A stretch of DNA of 41,831 nucleotides from an uncultured Merdimonas sp. (GTDB taxonomy: Bacteria; Bacillota; Clostridia; Lachnospirales; Lachnospiraceae), in the NCBI GenBank assembly GCA_944378225.1, contig CALWGE010000021.1, positions 1-41,831 of the forward strand, written 5' to 3'. Below the pieces are notes generated by a model. The model was not told the DNA's origin. It was given only the letters and a program-made list of their open reading frames with translations, and searched no databases. The first letter of the stretch is position 1; every line of letters starts with the position of its first letter. The translations under genes and the position numbers were made by a program. Shown here one piece after another: positions 1 to 8,268 of this stretch.

Positions 1-72
1 GAAATGGAACGGAAGTATTCTATCCCGTCTGCCTTTAGTGCGTATATGCGGTATTTTCGTGAAAAATATTAA
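1..72 (+). CDS. C-terminal end of an unidentified protein (partial)
   Basis: The window opens inside a reading frame that runs 23 codons to a TAA. The tail is rich in aromatic and basic residues and ends in FREKY. It lies 132 bases upstream of the glycosyltransferase on the same strand, so it may belong to the same envelope or polysaccharide cluster. Too little is visible to name a family, and the frame could be chance, though it is open from the first base. Confidence 0.4.
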   Translation, partial: EMERKYSIPSAFSAYMRYFREKY

Positions 73-204
73 AGGCAGTTATCAAAAAGTGAGCGTAGAT
101 GGAAGATTAAAAAAAAATTTCTCTGACTAAACCGGCGTAAAATAGAAACACATTACACAGTTGCAAAAAAGTAACTGAAGATGAAATAGTATGAGGAGGA
201 AGTC

Positions 205-1230
205 ATGAAGCTGTTATCTGTTACAATACCCTGTTATAATTCTGAAGCGTATATGAGAAACTGCATTCATTCTCTGTTGGTAGGCGGGGAGGAAGTGGAA
301 ATTATCATTGTAGACGACGGTTCAAAGGATGGGACCGCAGCGATTGCCGATGAATATGCTCAGAAATACCCTACCATTGTCAAGGCTATTCACCAGGAGA
401 ACGGCGGACATGGAGCAGCGGTTAATACCGGAATCCGTAATGCCACGGGACTGTATTTTAAGGTGGTGGACAGCGATGACTGGGTTTCTATTTCTGCGTA
501 CAAAGAGGTTTTGAAAACACTGAGTCAGCTGGCAGGGGGCAGACCTTCTGTGGACATGCTGATCAGCAATTTTGTGTATGAAAAAGAAGGGACCAAGCGG
601 AAAAAGGTTATGAGTTATCGTTCAGCCTTTCCGCAGGATCGAATTTTCACCTGGGACGATGTAAAGTTTCTGCTCAAAGGGCAGTATATCCTGATGCATT
701 CTGTGATTTACCGTACCAAGCTTCTTCGGGAATGTGGACTTGAGCTTCCGGAACATACCTTTTATGTGGATAATATTTTTGTGTATCATCCACTGCCTCA
801 TGTGAAATATATGTATTATCTGGATGTGAATTTTTACCGGTATTACATCGGACGTCAGGATCAGTCTGTCAATGAAAAAGTAATGATAGGACGCATTGAT
901 CAGCAGATCAAAGTCAACAAAATAATGATTGATGATTATAAACTGACGGATCCCCGTCAGATTCCCAATAAAAAGCTGCGTCACTATATGAAGAACTATC
1001 TGGAGATCATCATGGTGGTTTCTTCTATCATTGCGATTCGTTCCGGTACGGAAGAGAATCTGAAGAAAAAATATGAGCTCTGGAAATATCTCAAGAAGAA
1101 AGATCCGAAACTGTATTATGAGTTGAAATGGGGAATTCTTGGCCGTACTATGAATCTTCCCGGCAAGAGCGGCAGAAAGATATCTGAGACTGCCTATAAA
1201 ATTGCGAACCGTTTTGTAGGATTTAATTAA
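205..1230 (+). CDS. Family 2 glycosyltransferase
   Basis: A 341-residue cytoplasmic GT-A fold glycosyltransferase, expected to move a sugar from a nucleotide donor to a glycan or lipid acceptor. Residues 5-11 (VTIPCYN) and 33-42 (IIIVDDGSKD) are the nucleotide-binding start of GT2 enzymes. QENGGHGAAVNTGI follows near 64-77, and VVDSDDW near 87-93 supplies the metal-binding DxD-type motif. No membrane segment is obvious; the C-terminal third is basic and helical, which could suit membrane-surface work. The start is fixed by AGGAGGAA about five bases upstream of the ATG. Donor and acceptor cannot be read from sequence. The nearby PAP2 phosphatase, lipid kinase and mutase-like oxidoreductase suggest glycolipid or cell-surface glycan metabolism, which is inference. 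Confidence 0.88.
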   Translation: MKLLSVTIPCYNSEAYMRNCIHSLLVGGEEVEIIIVDDGSKDGTAAIADEYAQKYPTIVKAIHQENGGHGAAVNTGIRNATGLYFKVVDSDDWVSISAYKEVLKTLSQLAGGRPSVDMLISNFVYEKEGTKRKKVMSYRSAFPQDRIFTWDDVKFLLKGQYILMHSVIYRTKLLRECGLELPEHTFYVDNIFVYHPLPHVKYMYYLDVNFYRYYIGRQDQSVNEKVMIGRIDQQIKVNKIMIDDYKLTDPRQIPNKKLRHYMKNYLEIIMVVSSIIAIRSGTEENLKKKYELWKYLKKKDPKLYYELKWGILGRTMNLPGKSGRKISETAYKIANRFVGFN

Positions 1231-1234
1231 TGTT

Positions 1235-1283
1235 GACAATCCCCGGATTCACAGCAGATGAAACTGTAAATCCGGGGATTGTC
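1235..1283 (+). terminator. Strong hairpin between convergent genes
   Basis: Perfect 15-base arms (GACAATCCCCGGATT at 1235-1249 and its complement at 1269-1283) enclose a 19-base loop directly after the glycosyltransferase stop. The T tract afterwards is poor (ATTTC), so it may act as an mRNA 3' stabiliser or a weak terminator. Confidence 0.6.
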
Positions 1284-1288
1284 ATTTC

Positions 1289-1320
1289 AAAAAAATCGGA
1301 GAAGGCTATGCAGCCTCCTC
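1289..1320 (-). terminator. Rho-independent terminator of the PAP2 gene
   Basis: On the minus strand a GGAGGAGGCT / AGCCTTCTCC hairpin with a GCAT loop is followed by seven T residues. The stem overlaps the last codons of the PAP2 gene. Confidence 0.75.
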
Positions 1321-1974
1321 CGGTTTTCTTTTTCGTCCCCAACCGATTCTTACGGTAGAATAATCTGTACGATATACCAGCTGATCTATCAATACTCCCA
1401 GCAGGATTCCGGAAATCACATCCAGAACAGAATGCTGTTTCAGGAACATGGTAGCCAGGATAATAGAAACCATGAGGATAAAAGATCCTCCGCGAATCAG
1501 GCGCTTTTTCCTGAGAGCAGGATTGTTGACGACAGCTCTGTGTGCTGCAATGGAATTAAACACATGCAGGCTTGGGAAAATATTTGTGGCCGTATCGGCC
1601 TGATACAGAAGCTGAACGGCAAGGGTAAAAATACTGTTGCGTTCAAATTCCGAAGGCCGAAGCAGATGACCGTTCGGATATACTGTGGAGATAATCAGGA
1701 ACAGCGTCATTCCGGTAAAAAGGAAAATGCAGTACTGATAAAATTCCCGTCGGTCTTTAAAAAACAGATAAAGAAAGACTACAGCAATATACAGGAACCA
1801 CAGCAGATAAGGAACAATGAAATATTCCACAAAAGGAATTCTGTCATCAAGCCCAACGTGAATAACATGATAGGGCAAATCTGCCCGGCTTTCCAGCCAC
1901 ATGAACCATGGCATATAAATCAGCCCGTAGAGCAGGACGAGAGCATGCCGGTATTTGTGAATAAGTGTCTTCAT
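1306..1974 (-). CDS. PAP2-family membrane phosphatase
   Basis: A 222-residue integral membrane protein with about five or six hydrophobic segments (roughly 10-24, 50-72, 80-97, 114-124, 162-178, 186-200). The PAP2 signature is present as PSLH at 134-137 (motif 2) and H181 and D185 in KQHSVLD (motif 3). PAP2 enzymes remove phosphate from lipid phosphates such as phosphatidate or undecaprenyl pyrophosphate, with the active site facing outside. Motif 1 (KxxxxxxRP) is seen only loosely around HLLRPSEF at 103-110. A promoter with TTGAAT and TATACT lies upstream at 2069-2097. The adjacent lipid kinase on the same strand would catalyse the opposite phosphoryl chemistry. The exact substrate is unknown. 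Confidence 0.85.
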   Translation of the reverse strand: MKTLIHKYRHALVLLYGLIYMPWFMWLESRADLPYHVIHVGLDDRIPFVEYFIVPYLLWFLYIAVVFLYLFFKDRREFYQYCIFLFTGMTLFLIISTVYPNGHLLRPSEFERNSIFTLAVQLLYQADTATNIFPSLHVFNSIAAHRAVVNNPALRKKRLIRGGSFILMVSIILATMFLKQHSVLDVISGILLGVLIDQLVYRTDYSTVRIGWGRKRKPEEAA

Positions 1975-2068
1975 ATGCTCATCCTCTTTTCAATATATTT
2001 CATATGCTTCGCAGTGCCCGAACATTCCGGACAGTGTGCGGAATATCTTTTGTCATTATATGAAACGG

Positions 2069-2097
2069 AGTATAGCACAATCATTCTTCAGATTCAA
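2069..2097 (-). promoter_or_regulatory. Sigma-A-type promoter for the PAP2 gene
   Basis: Minus-strand -35 TTGAAT (2092-2097) and -10 TATACT (2069-2074) are separated by 17 bases, about 95 bases upstream of the PAP2 start. Confidence 0.6.
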
Positions 2098-2148
2098 CGA
2101 AGTTTCTTTTATCTTAAGAAAATTTTCAGAAAGATTCCGGGATCTGTA

Positions 2149-3096
2149 TCAGGAACGCGAAGAGTTCCTGTTTCCGGAAGGCCCTGCGATAATGGACAAT
2201 ATACCGGGGACGCAGCGGATCTGTGTTTTCTCTTTCAATATATAGGGTTCTCCGTCCATGTGAAACGGGAGACTGCGGGGGCAGAAAAGTTCTGCGGAGC
2301 GCGCCCGGATCAGGTGCACACCGGGAAGAATACCGTGCATGCCTATAAGAGAAAGCAGAAACAAAGGGATGATAATAAGCTTTGAGGGTCCTTCTGCAAT
2401 GCAGAGATTCAGTTGTCCGTCATCAGGTCGGGCGGACGGGCAGAATCGTACTCCGCCTCCTTCCACAGGGCAGTTCATGACAGCAGTAAAAATAGTCTTT
2501 CGAAAACGAAGGGTCTTTTTTTCGTCCAGACTCACAGAAAGAGGGGCAGGTTCGGAAAGAATAAGCTGCCGTATTCCTGTGGCAATATAAGTGAGTTTGC
2601 CAAGATGAAGGCGGTTCATAAATTTTTTTATGGAAGAAGAAAAAGACGCGTGGCAGATGGCTGCATCGAAACCGCAGCCGCAGCTGACGGCAAAAAGCAG
2701 ATTCCGACCGTTAACCTGTGCGTTTCCCAGATCAACACGGCGGAAGTAGGAGGGGTGAAGGATATTCTGTACCGCGGCTGCAGTATCAGTGGGCAGCTTG
2801 AGGGAACGGGCAAAATCATTGCCGGATCCTGTGGGAATATAGGCAAAGGTAACTTTTGAAAAATCCTGGATTCCATTCAGAATTTCGTTGACAGTCCCGT
2901 CGCCGCCTACAGCAACCAGAGTGATGCGTTCTTTCCGGGAAGTGATTTCCTGTGCGAGCTTTGTGGCGTGATAACGGTAAGAAGTAAAATATACTCTGTA
3001 CTCAGCTTCTTCTGCATCCAGAATCTCTTCGATTGTTTTCCAGACATATTTTCCGCTGCCGGAACGGGATGCGGGGTTTACGATGAAATAATACAT
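2149..3096 (-). CDS. Diacylglycerol-kinase-family lipid kinase (YegS/BmrU-like)
   Basis: A 315-residue soluble lipid kinase. The ATP-binding loop GGDGTVN is at residues 64-70 and PTGSGNDFAR at 88-97, both diagnostic of the DagK/YegS/sphingosine-kinase fold. The C-terminal beta-sandwich is expected from about 130 onward and ends in typical MDGEP near 283. The ATG at 3096 is chosen because CAGGAGGATT lies just upstream; an in-frame extension to 3162 reads through this ribosome site and the promoter. It likely phosphorylates diacylglycerol or an undecaprenol-type lipid at the inner membrane face. It sits 174 bases upstream of the PAP2 gene on the same strand but each has its own promoter. Confidence 0.9.
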   Translation of the reverse strand: MYYFIVNPASRSGSGKYVWKTIEEILDAEEAEYRVYFTSYRYHATKLAQEITSRKERITLVAVGGDGTVNEILNGIQDFSKVTFAYIPTGSGNDFARSLKLPTDTAAAVQNILHPSYFRRVDLGNAQVNGRNLLFAVSCGCGFDAAICHASFSSSIKKFMNRLHLGKLTYIATGIRQLILSEPAPLSVSLDEKKTLRFRKTIFTAVMNCPVEGGGVRFCPSARPDDGQLNLCIAEGPSKLIIIPLFLLSLIGMHGILPGVHLIRARSAELFCPRSLPFHMDGEPYILKEKTQIRCVPGILSIIAGPSGNRNSSRS

Positions 3097-3133
3097 AAAA
3101 AATCCTCCTGCCCATGGTATCGTTGCTGAGACA

Positions 3134-3162
3134 AGTATATCATCTGAAAAGTCAGGGTTCAA
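3134..3162 (-). promoter_or_regulatory. Sigma-A-type promoter for the lipid kinase
   Basis: Minus-strand TTGAAC (3157-3162) and TATACT (3134-3139) with a 17-base spacer, about 40 bases before the kinase start. Confidence 0.6.
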
Positions 3163-3179
3163 TTCATTGTTTTAATTAT

Positions 3180-3208
3180 TTGACGCAGAGAGGCAGATCG
3201 TGTACAAT
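3180..3208 (+). promoter_or_regulatory. Sigma-A-type promoter for the FAD oxidoreductase
   Basis: TTGACG (3180-3185) and TACAAT (3203-3208), 17-base spacer, about 80 bases upstream of the start codon. It is divergent from the lipid kinase promoter with only 17 bases between the -35 boxes. Confidence 0.65.
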
Positions 3209-3290
3209 AAAGTAAATATGCCTTCCCTGCTTCAGGGATAAGACAGCTTTTTACGGAGAATACTAAAGTGAGATAGAAAAGGAGCTTCAG

Positions 3291-4859
3291 ATGAAGAAAG
3301 CGGTAATTATCGGTGCCGGACCTGCAGGTGTGACGGCGGCGTATGAATTGTTAAAAAAATCAGAGGAGTATCAGGTACTGGTACTGGAAGAGAGCCAGGA
3401 GATCGGCGGAATTTCCCGCACAGTGCGATATAATGGAAATCGTATGGATATCGGGGGACACAGATTCTTCTCCAAGGATGACCGGGTAACCGCGTGGTGG
3501 GATGATATTATGCCTCTGCAGGGTCAGCCATCTTATGATGACAGGAAGCTTGGACGGAGCGTGCCTCTGAAGGAAGGCGGACCGGATCCGGAGAAAGAAG
3601 ATCGGGTGATGCTGACCAGAAACAGAGTATCCCGGATTTATTATAATAAGAAATTTTTTGATTATCCGGTTAAGATGAATGCACGGACTATCAGGAATAT
3701 GGGATTTGCCACTACCATGGCAGCAGGTTTCAGTTATCTGAAAACGGTATTTGTTAAGAAACCGGTGGATTCACTGGAGAACTTCTATATTAATTCTTTC
3801 GGCCGTAAGCTTTATTCTATGTTTTTTGAAGGATATACGGAAAAGCTCTGGGGACGTCATCCGCGGGAGATTGCTCCGGACTGGGGAGCACAGCGTACGA
3901 AAGGGCTGTCGATTATGGGGATTCTGAAGGACAACCTGCAGAAATTATCCCCGAAGAAACAGGATAAGCATCAGGTGCAGACTTCTCTGATTGAGGAATT
4001 CAACTATCCGAAGTACGGACCCGGACAGCTCTGGGAGACAGCGGCTGAAGAAGTGGAAGCGATGGGCGGAGAGATTCGCAGGGGTTGTAAAGTTACAAAA
4101 CTGCAGACCGCAGATGGCCGTGTCCAGAGTGTGATTTATGAGAAGGATGGACAGGAGTATACAGAGGAGGCAGATATTTTTATTTCCTCCATGCCGATCA
4201 AGGATCTTGTGGCTGGCATGAATGATGTTCCGGCAGAGATAGGCTCAATAGCAGCAGGACTTCCTTACCGTGATTTTGTAACGGTAGGACTTCTGGTAGA
4301 TAAGCTGAACCTCAGGAATGAAACAGATTTGAAAACACTGGGGAATATCGTGCCCGACTGCTGGATTTATGTACAGGATGTGGGAGTGAAGCTGGGACGT
4401 ATTCAGATTTTCAATAACTGGTCTCCGTACCTGGTGAAGGATCCGGATCATACCGTATGGATTGGTCTTGAGTATTTCTGTGATGAGGGCGATCAATACT
4501 GGAATATGAGTGAAGAAGAATGGGTAAAATTCGGTATTGCTGAGCTTATTAAAATGGGAGTTATTACAAGCGAGCGTGCTGTACTGGATTCTCATCGGGA
4601 GAGAGTAAAGAAGGCTTATCCGGCTTACTTTGATACCTATGATCACATCGACGATCTGATTGCTTACCTGAATACGTTTGAAAATCTTTATTGTGTAGGC
4701 CGTAATGGTCAGCATCGTTATAACAATATGGATCATTCTATGGCGACATCCTTCGAGGCAGTAGGAAATATCCTGAGCGGCAGAAAGGATAAAAAGAATA
4801 TCTGGAGTGTGAATACAGAAAAAGAGTATCACGAGGAAAAGAAAGAAGAAAAGAAGTAA
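3291..4859 (+). CDS. FAD-dependent amine-oxidase/UDP-galactopyranose-mutase-like protein
   Basis: A 522-residue flavoprotein. The N-terminus shows the Rossmann dinucleotide loop GAGPAG (residues 8-13), an acidic end of the second strand (VLVLEE near 30-35) and EIGGISRT (37-44). [10 protein letters not shown] near 51-60 resembles the corresponding segment of UDP-galactopyranose mutases and protoporphyrinogen-oxidase-like proteins. The C-terminus near 470-505 ([17 protein letters not shown]) fits the second FAD-binding patch. The last ~20 residues are a charged lysine/glutamate tail. Ribosome site AGGAGC precedes the ATG. Proteins of this type often sit near GT2 genes in polysaccharide clusters, and a GT2 lies 2 kb upstream. 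The real substrate is not known. Confidence 0.75.
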   Translation: MKKAVIIGAGPAGVTAAYELLKKSEEYQVLVLEESQEIGGISRTVRYNGNRMDIGGHRFFSKDDRVTAWWDDIMPLQGQPSYDDRKLGRSVPLKEGGPDPEKEDRVMLTRNRVSRIYYNKKFFDYPVKMNARTIRNMGFATTMAAGFSYLKTVFVKKPVDSLENFYINSFGRKLYSMFFEGYTEKLWGRHPREIAPDWGAQRTKGLSIMGILKDNLQKLSPKKQDKHQVQTSLIEEFNYPKYGPGQLWETAAEEVEAMGGEIRRGCKVTKLQTADGRVQSVIYEKDGQEYTEEADIFISSMPIKDLVAGMNDVPAEIGSIAAGLPYRDFVTVGLLVDKLNLRNETDLKTLGNIVPDCWIYVQDVGVKLGRIQIFNNWSPYLVKDPDHTVWIGLEYFCDEGDQYWNMSEEEWVKFGIAELIKMGVITSERAVLDSHRERVKKAYPAYFDTYDHIDDLIAYLNTFENLYCVGRNGQHRYNNMDHSMATSFEAVGNILSGRKDKKNIWSVNTEKEYHEEKKEEKK

Positions 4860-4866
4860 AGAAAAT

Positions 4867-4903
4867 ATACCGCCAGTCGTAAAATCGGCTGGCGGTATTC
4901 TTA
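4867..4903 (+). terminator. Terminator after the FAD oxidoreductase
   Basis: ATACCGCCAG (4867-4876) pairs with CTGGCGGTAT (4889-4898), with three more pairs inside, followed by TCTTAT. Confidence 0.65.
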
Positions 4904-4961
4904 TGCCCTCCTGCTGTTATATGTATGGTATGATCTTACTGTTTTGTCTGACAGATATGTA

Positions 4962-5011
4962 TAAAAATACCCTCAGGCAGGATTTTGTACTTCAAGCTCC
5001 TGTCTGAGGGT
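4962..5011 (-). terminator. Terminator of the sodium symporter gene
   Basis: On the minus strand ACCCTCAGACAGGA pairs with TCCTGCCTGAGGGT and is followed by ATTTTTAT. It lies just after the transporter stop at 5039. Confidence 0.75.
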
Positions 5012-5038
5012 GACAGTATACTGTATGTGATATGAAAG

Positions 5039-6412
5039 CTATGCAAATTTCTGTATGTAGCTGACAATCAGAATTACCGCAACAATGACCGGAAGAATGT
5101 AAGTTACATAGAAGCGAGCCCATTTCGGGAACTTGATGCCCTTGCCTTCATCGGCTTCTGCAATAAAGTTCTTCCAGCCCCATCCATAACGATTCGTACA
5201 GAACAGAAGATAAAGCAGGCTTCCAATGGGCAGCAGGTTATTGGAGATAATAAAGTCTTCCAAATCCTGAATTGTAGTTCCTGCACCAAGAGGCTGGATG
5301 GTCTCCTTGAGTACGTTAAAGCCAAGCACGCAAGGCATGGAAAGAATCAGGATTACCACAAGATTAATCAGAATGGCTTTTTTGCGGCTCCATCCCCACA
5401 GTTCCATAGAGAAACAGAGAATGTTTTCAAATACTGCAATAACGGTAGACAGGGCAGCAAAGCTCATAAATACGAAAAACAGCGAGCCCCACAGCTGTCC
5501 GGCAGGCATCTGATTAAATACATTGGGCAGAGTGACAAATACAAGACCGGGGCCTTCTCCGGGATCTACGCCGAAAGCGAAACAAGCCGGGAAAATTACC
5601 AGTCCGGACATCAGAGCTACGGTAGTGTCAAGAGCGCAGATATTGATGCATTCACCTGTCAGAGAATGTTCTTTACTGATATAGCTGCCGAAAATAGCCA
5701 TAGCACCGATACCGAGGCTCAGGGTGAAGAAGGCCTGTCCCATAGCAGCATACAGAACCTCTCCAATTCCGTTCTCTGCTATTTTCCCGAAGTCAGGAAT
5801 CAGATAGAATTTCAGACCTGCAGATGCGCCGTCCAGCGTAACGCTGCGGATGCAGAGCGCAATCAGGATAACAAAGAGCAGGCTCATCATAGTCTTATTG
5901 ATTCGCTCTACTCCGTTGCGCAGTCCCATGCTGCACACTCCGAAACCAAGAAAGACAGTTACAATCATCCAGAAAGTCATTTCTCCCGGATTGGCCAGCA
6001 TATTGTTGAAAACGCTTCCTACCTCATCGGGGGTAAGGTTTTTGAATGTGCCGGTGGCCATTTTGAAAATATAGGAAAGCATCCATCCGCCTACAGTCGT
6101 GTAGAACATCATCAGCATATAGTTTCCGAGGATTGCCACATAACTTGCCAAATGCCATTTGCTTCCTTTGGGTTCCAGTACATGGAAACTTCTTGCGGCA
6201 GAGCGTTTGCTTGCGCGGCCTACGGAGAATTCCATAACCATAATCGGAATACCCAGAATTACCAGAAAGCACAGGTAAATCAGTACGAAGGCGGCTCCGC
6301 CGTATTTTCCGGTGATGTACGGAAAGCGCCATACATTTCCAAGTCCGATGGCACAGCCGGCCGAGATGAGAATAAAGCCCAGCCGTGACGCAAATGTTTC
6401 TCGTTTTTCCAT
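5039..6412 (-). CDS. Sodium-dependent transporter, NSS (SNF) family
   Basis: A 457-residue polytopic membrane protein of the neurotransmitter:sodium symporter family (LeuT/MhsT type), which couples Na+ entry to uptake of amino acids or related amines. The first helix contains GCAIGLGNVWRFPYI (about 18-32), the family's unwound helix that forms the sodium and substrate sites. About 11 hydrophobic helices follow; the length matches bacterial 11- or 12-helix members. AGGGAG nine bases upstream supports the ATG at 6412. It is a single-gene unit with its own promoter and terminator. The substrate cannot be predicted. It sits immediately outside the left junction of the integrative element and is not part of it. 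Confidence 0.92.
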   Translation of the reverse strand: MEKRETFASRLGFILISAGCAIGLGNVWRFPYITGKYGGAAFVLIYLCFLVILGIPIMVMEFSVGRASKRSAARSFHVLEPKGSKWHLASYVAILGNYMLMMFYTTVGGWMLSYIFKMATGTFKNLTPDEVGSVFNNMLANPGEMTFWMIVTVFLGFGVCSMGLRNGVERINKTMMSLLFVILIALCIRSVTLDGASAGLKFYLIPDFGKIAENGIGEVLYAAMGQAFFTLSLGIGAMAIFGSYISKEHSLTGECINICALDTTVALMSGLVIFPACFAFGVDPGEGPGLVFVTLPNVFNQMPAGQLWGSLFFVFMSFAALSTVIAVFENILCFSMELWGWSRKKAILINLVVILILSMPCVLGFNVLKETIQPLGAGTTIQDLEDFIISNNLLPIGSLLYLLFCTNRYGWGWKNFIAEADEGKGIKFPKWARFYVTYILPVIVAVILIVSYIQKFA

Positions 6413-6519
6413 TTTCTTTTACTCCCTCTGTATCTGTCTGTGATAAAGAAAACGACACCTTTTCGCAGACGTAATAGCAGCGCTTTGCCCTTTTAAACAG
6501 GTAAAAAGCGCATAAAAAT

Positions 6520-6548
6520 ATATTATCAGAGAATGGTGGCTTCGTCAA
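6520..6548 (-). promoter_or_regulatory. Promoter of the sodium symporter gene
   Basis: Minus-strand TTGACG (6543-6548) and TAATAT (6520-6525) with a 17-base spacer. Confidence 0.6.
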
Positions 6549-6591
6549 TGCAATGCTTTTTAATCACCGTCTGAAGCGGCAAAAGTGTTTC

Positions 6592-6620
6592 TTGACAACA
6601 GTCTTGTACTATGCTATCCT
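6592..6620 (+). promoter_or_regulatory. Orphan promoter, probably the original chromosomal queT promoter
   Basis: TTGACA (6592-6597), 17 bases, TATCCT (6615-6620). It stands in front of the left copy of the queT leader, but no gene follows on this strand; the next gene is the integrase, antisense. I infer that this is the chromosomal promoter cut off from queT by the element. Confidence 0.6.
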
Positions 6621-6726
6621 ATGACACGCAGAAAACCCTGTAAAACCAAGGTCTTTGGGCTCTGCCGCCGATTCCCGGCGTAAAATGAATCGAGTGTTCG
6701 AGACCTTCCACTCGTAAAACAAAACT
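6621..6726 (+). ncRNA. Left (orphan) copy of the queT leader, putative preQ1-type riboswitch aptamer
   Basis: About 90% identical to the leader of queT at 13094-13199. Both copies keep the same fold by eye: a long-range stem AAGGTCT / AGACCTT (6648-6654 with 6701-6707), an internal CGCCG / CGGCG hairpin (6666-6670 with 6676-6680), and CGAGTG inside the loop (6691-6696) pairing with CACTCG downstream (6709-6714), which makes an H-type pseudoknot. After 6726 the copies diverge: this one lacks the AAAGGAG ribosome site and any coding sequence. Riboswitch identity is inferred from the queT context. The class is not assigned; preQ1-III is my first guess because that class is reported upstream of queT in Clostridia. 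Confidence 0.6.
6683..6726 (+). repeat. Left attachment core (attL side)
   Basis: This 44-base block is identical to 13156-13199. It lies at the 3' end of a longer 116-base imperfect repeat (6611-6726 against 13084-13199, about 11 mismatches by hand count). The crossover is most likely inside the identical part. Confidence 0.75.
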
Positions 6727-6831
6727 TTAAGAAGCACTATTTTATCTGTATTTATCACGTCTTATCTTCTCAATTAATAGGGCTTTTGGTAAAAAATCCT
6801 TTTATCATGTTTTAACATGTGTTGTGATAAA

Positions 6832-6849
6832 GTGGGTAAAAAGTGGGTA
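6832..6849 (+). repeat. Left pair of GTGGGTA repeats, probable integrase arm-binding sites
   Basis: GTGGGTA occurs at 6832-6838 and 6843-6849, an 11-base pitch. The same pair with the same pitch recurs at the right end (13043-13060). Arm-type sites of this kind are known for Tn916/lambda-class integrases; the assignment here is by position and symmetry. Confidence 0.55.
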
Positions 6850-6854
6850 TAAAA

Positions 6855-6882
6855 ATCCTGTGCCTTTTAGAAAGCACAGGAT
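6855..6882. terminator. Bidirectional terminator at the integrase 3' end
   Basis: ATCCTGTGC (6855-6863) pairs with GCACAGGAT (6874-6882). The minus strand continues with TTTTTAT and the plus strand with ATTTTTT. It can end the integrase message and also stop transcription arriving from the orphan promoter at 6592. The stem overlaps the last integrase codons. Confidence 0.7.
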
Positions 6883-7976
6883 ATTTTTTGCATTTCCTCT
6901 GATTTAACATCCGGCAATACATGACTGTATAAATCCATTGTCATAGATAAGGAACTATGACCAAGGATAGTTTTTAAAATCTGTGGCTGCATTCCTGCCT
7001 CTATGGCTCGTGTTGCAAAGGTATGACGAAAAATGTGAGGCGTGATATGTCCAAGTTCAATTCCATCGTTTTTGGCTCGCAAAACAATTCTATTTATTTC
7101 TGCCTGCAATCTGTCTCTGCTGAGCGGCTCCCCTTTTTCATTGCAAAACAGATACCTTCCGAATGTTTCTATATTGAAGTTCCAGTATCTTTTTTGAGCC
7201 TCTAAATAATGCAAAACATCCTCTGTTAAAGGAATATCTCTTTTAGATGTTTTAGTTTTGGGCGTATCCTCAAAATATCCTATACCTTCAATATATTTTA
7301 ACGTCCTGACAATGTGTAATACACCTTTTGACTTGTCAATATCAGAAAATTTTAAGCCTCTTATTTCTCCGCTGCGTAAGCCAGTTCTAAGCATTACTGC
7401 AAAAAGATTGTATAAATAACTATCCTCGGCGTAACGCATAAAGACTTGCTGCTGCTCTTTTGTCATTGCCTCCTTTTTTATACGTTCTCCCTTTTTGGGT
7501 AAAATAGCAAGCTTTACAGGATTTTTTTCTATTATTCCGTTTATTTCAGCCTGTTTAAAACAGCCGTTTAGAATAGCAGATACAATTTTAATACTGGATT
7601 GAGCATAATTTTTTTCAGTTAAAGAATTATAGAATCTTTGTATATGCTCACCCCTGATGTCTGATAATCGTTGATTTCCAAGCCTGTCTTTTACCATGGA
7701 ATTATAATATTTCCAATAATTATAATATGTTCCCTTTTTAACAGAATTCTTCTTATATTCCTCCATCCAAGTGGAAAACCATTCATCCAAAGTAATTTTA
7801 CTTTTTTCGACAAAAGTTCCATGTTCGAGTCTATATTTTAACTCGGCTAATTTCTTTTTGGTTTCTGTTATTGTATCGGCATAAACAGAATAACTGCGAT
7901 AATTATGCTTTATTCTTCCCTCATAACGTCCGTTAGCTCTTTGCCGTATTCCTGGCGGTAATTTCTTTTTCTCCAT
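6867..7976 (-). CDS. int: Tn916-type tyrosine recombinase (integrase)
   Basis: A 369-residue tyrosine integrase that cuts and rejoins the attachment sites. Residues 1-55 form the arm-binding domain (short basic beta region, GRYEGRIKHNYR). Residues 60-150 form the SAM-like core-binding domain (WFSTWMEEYKKNSVKKGTY). The catalytic domain covers about 170-369 and has a complete active site: R201 (TGLRSGE), a lysine at 242 or 245 (PKTKTSKRDIPL), H314 and R317 (HIFRHTF), H340 (LGH) and the nucleophile Y350 (DLYSHV). AGGAGG lies about nine bases upstream of the ATG. It is transcribed toward the left end, immediately downstream of the excisionase, the usual int-xis order of such elements. Confidence 0.95.
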   Translation of the reverse strand: MEKKKLPPGIRQRANGRYEGRIKHNYRSYSVYADTITETKKKLAELKYRLEHGTFVEKSKITLDEWFSTWMEEYKKNSVKKGTYYNYWKYYNSMVKDRLGNQRLSDIRGEHIQRFYNSLTEKNYAQSSIKIVSAILNGCFKQAEINGIIEKNPVKLAILPKKGERIKKEAMTKEQQQVFMRYAEDSYLYNLFAVMLRTGLRSGEIRGLKFSDIDKSKGVLHIVRTLKYIEGIGYFEDTPKTKTSKRDIPLTEDVLHYLEAQKRYWNFNIETFGRYLFCNEKGEPLSRDRLQAEINRIVLRAKNDGIELGHITPHIFRHTFATRAIEAGMQPQILKTILGHSSLSMTMDLYSHVLPDVKSEEMQKISCAF

Positions 7977-8049
7977 AATAAAAATTCCTCCTGAAAGTGT
8001 TTAAAAAGTGAGACCTCCTAGTTATATAGAAGGTCTCAAGTGTGTCATC

Positions 8050-8250
8050 TTATCTTGAAGCGCGTTCTAAAAAGCTTTCAATTTTATGTCGATTCCAGAG
8101 AACCCGTTTTCCCACTTGAACCCTAGCTTCTGCTTGGGAGCCGATTTTGATAACGGTCGAATATCCGCAGCCAAGCAGAGACTGTAATTCCGGTGTGGTG
8201 AGAAGAAGTCGTTCTGGAATATCGGTGGAAGAAGCACGAGTCTTGTTCAT
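8050..8250 (-). CDS. xis: Excisionase-like winged helix-turn-helix protein
   Basis: A 66-residue DNA-binding protein of the small excisionase/MerR-like winged-helix type found next to Tn916-family integrases. The helix-turn-helix spans about LTTPELQSLLGCGYSTVIKI (residues 17-36), followed by a wing with VGKRVLWNRHKIESFLE (47-63), the normal ending of this family. It would bind near the element ends and bias the integrase toward excision. GGGAGGG precedes the ATG. It sits 73 bases upstream of int and 18 bases downstream of the ATPase gene, so all three are probably one transcript. Confidence 0.82.
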   Translation of the reverse strand: MNKTRASSTDIPERLLLTTPELQSLLGCGYSTVIKIGSQAEARVQVGKRVLWNRHKIESFLERASR

Positions 8251-8268
8251 AGTTTACCCTCCCCCCCG

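Noticed and set aside
1279-2385. Plus-strand frame of 368 codons across the PAP2 and lipid kinase genes
   Set aside because: It spans two well-supported minus-strand genes and their promoter, and its product has no recognisable features.
3291-4859. Glf (UDP-galactopyranose mutase) as a firm name
   Set aside because: The GHRFF region is reminiscent, but the protein is longer than typical Glf and other amine-oxidase-like flavoproteins share the motif.
6611-6726. Possible tRNA gene as the attachment site
   Set aside because: No acceptor stem, T-loop GTTCGA context or anticodon arm fits; the leader-like pseudoknot and the copy in front of queT explain it.
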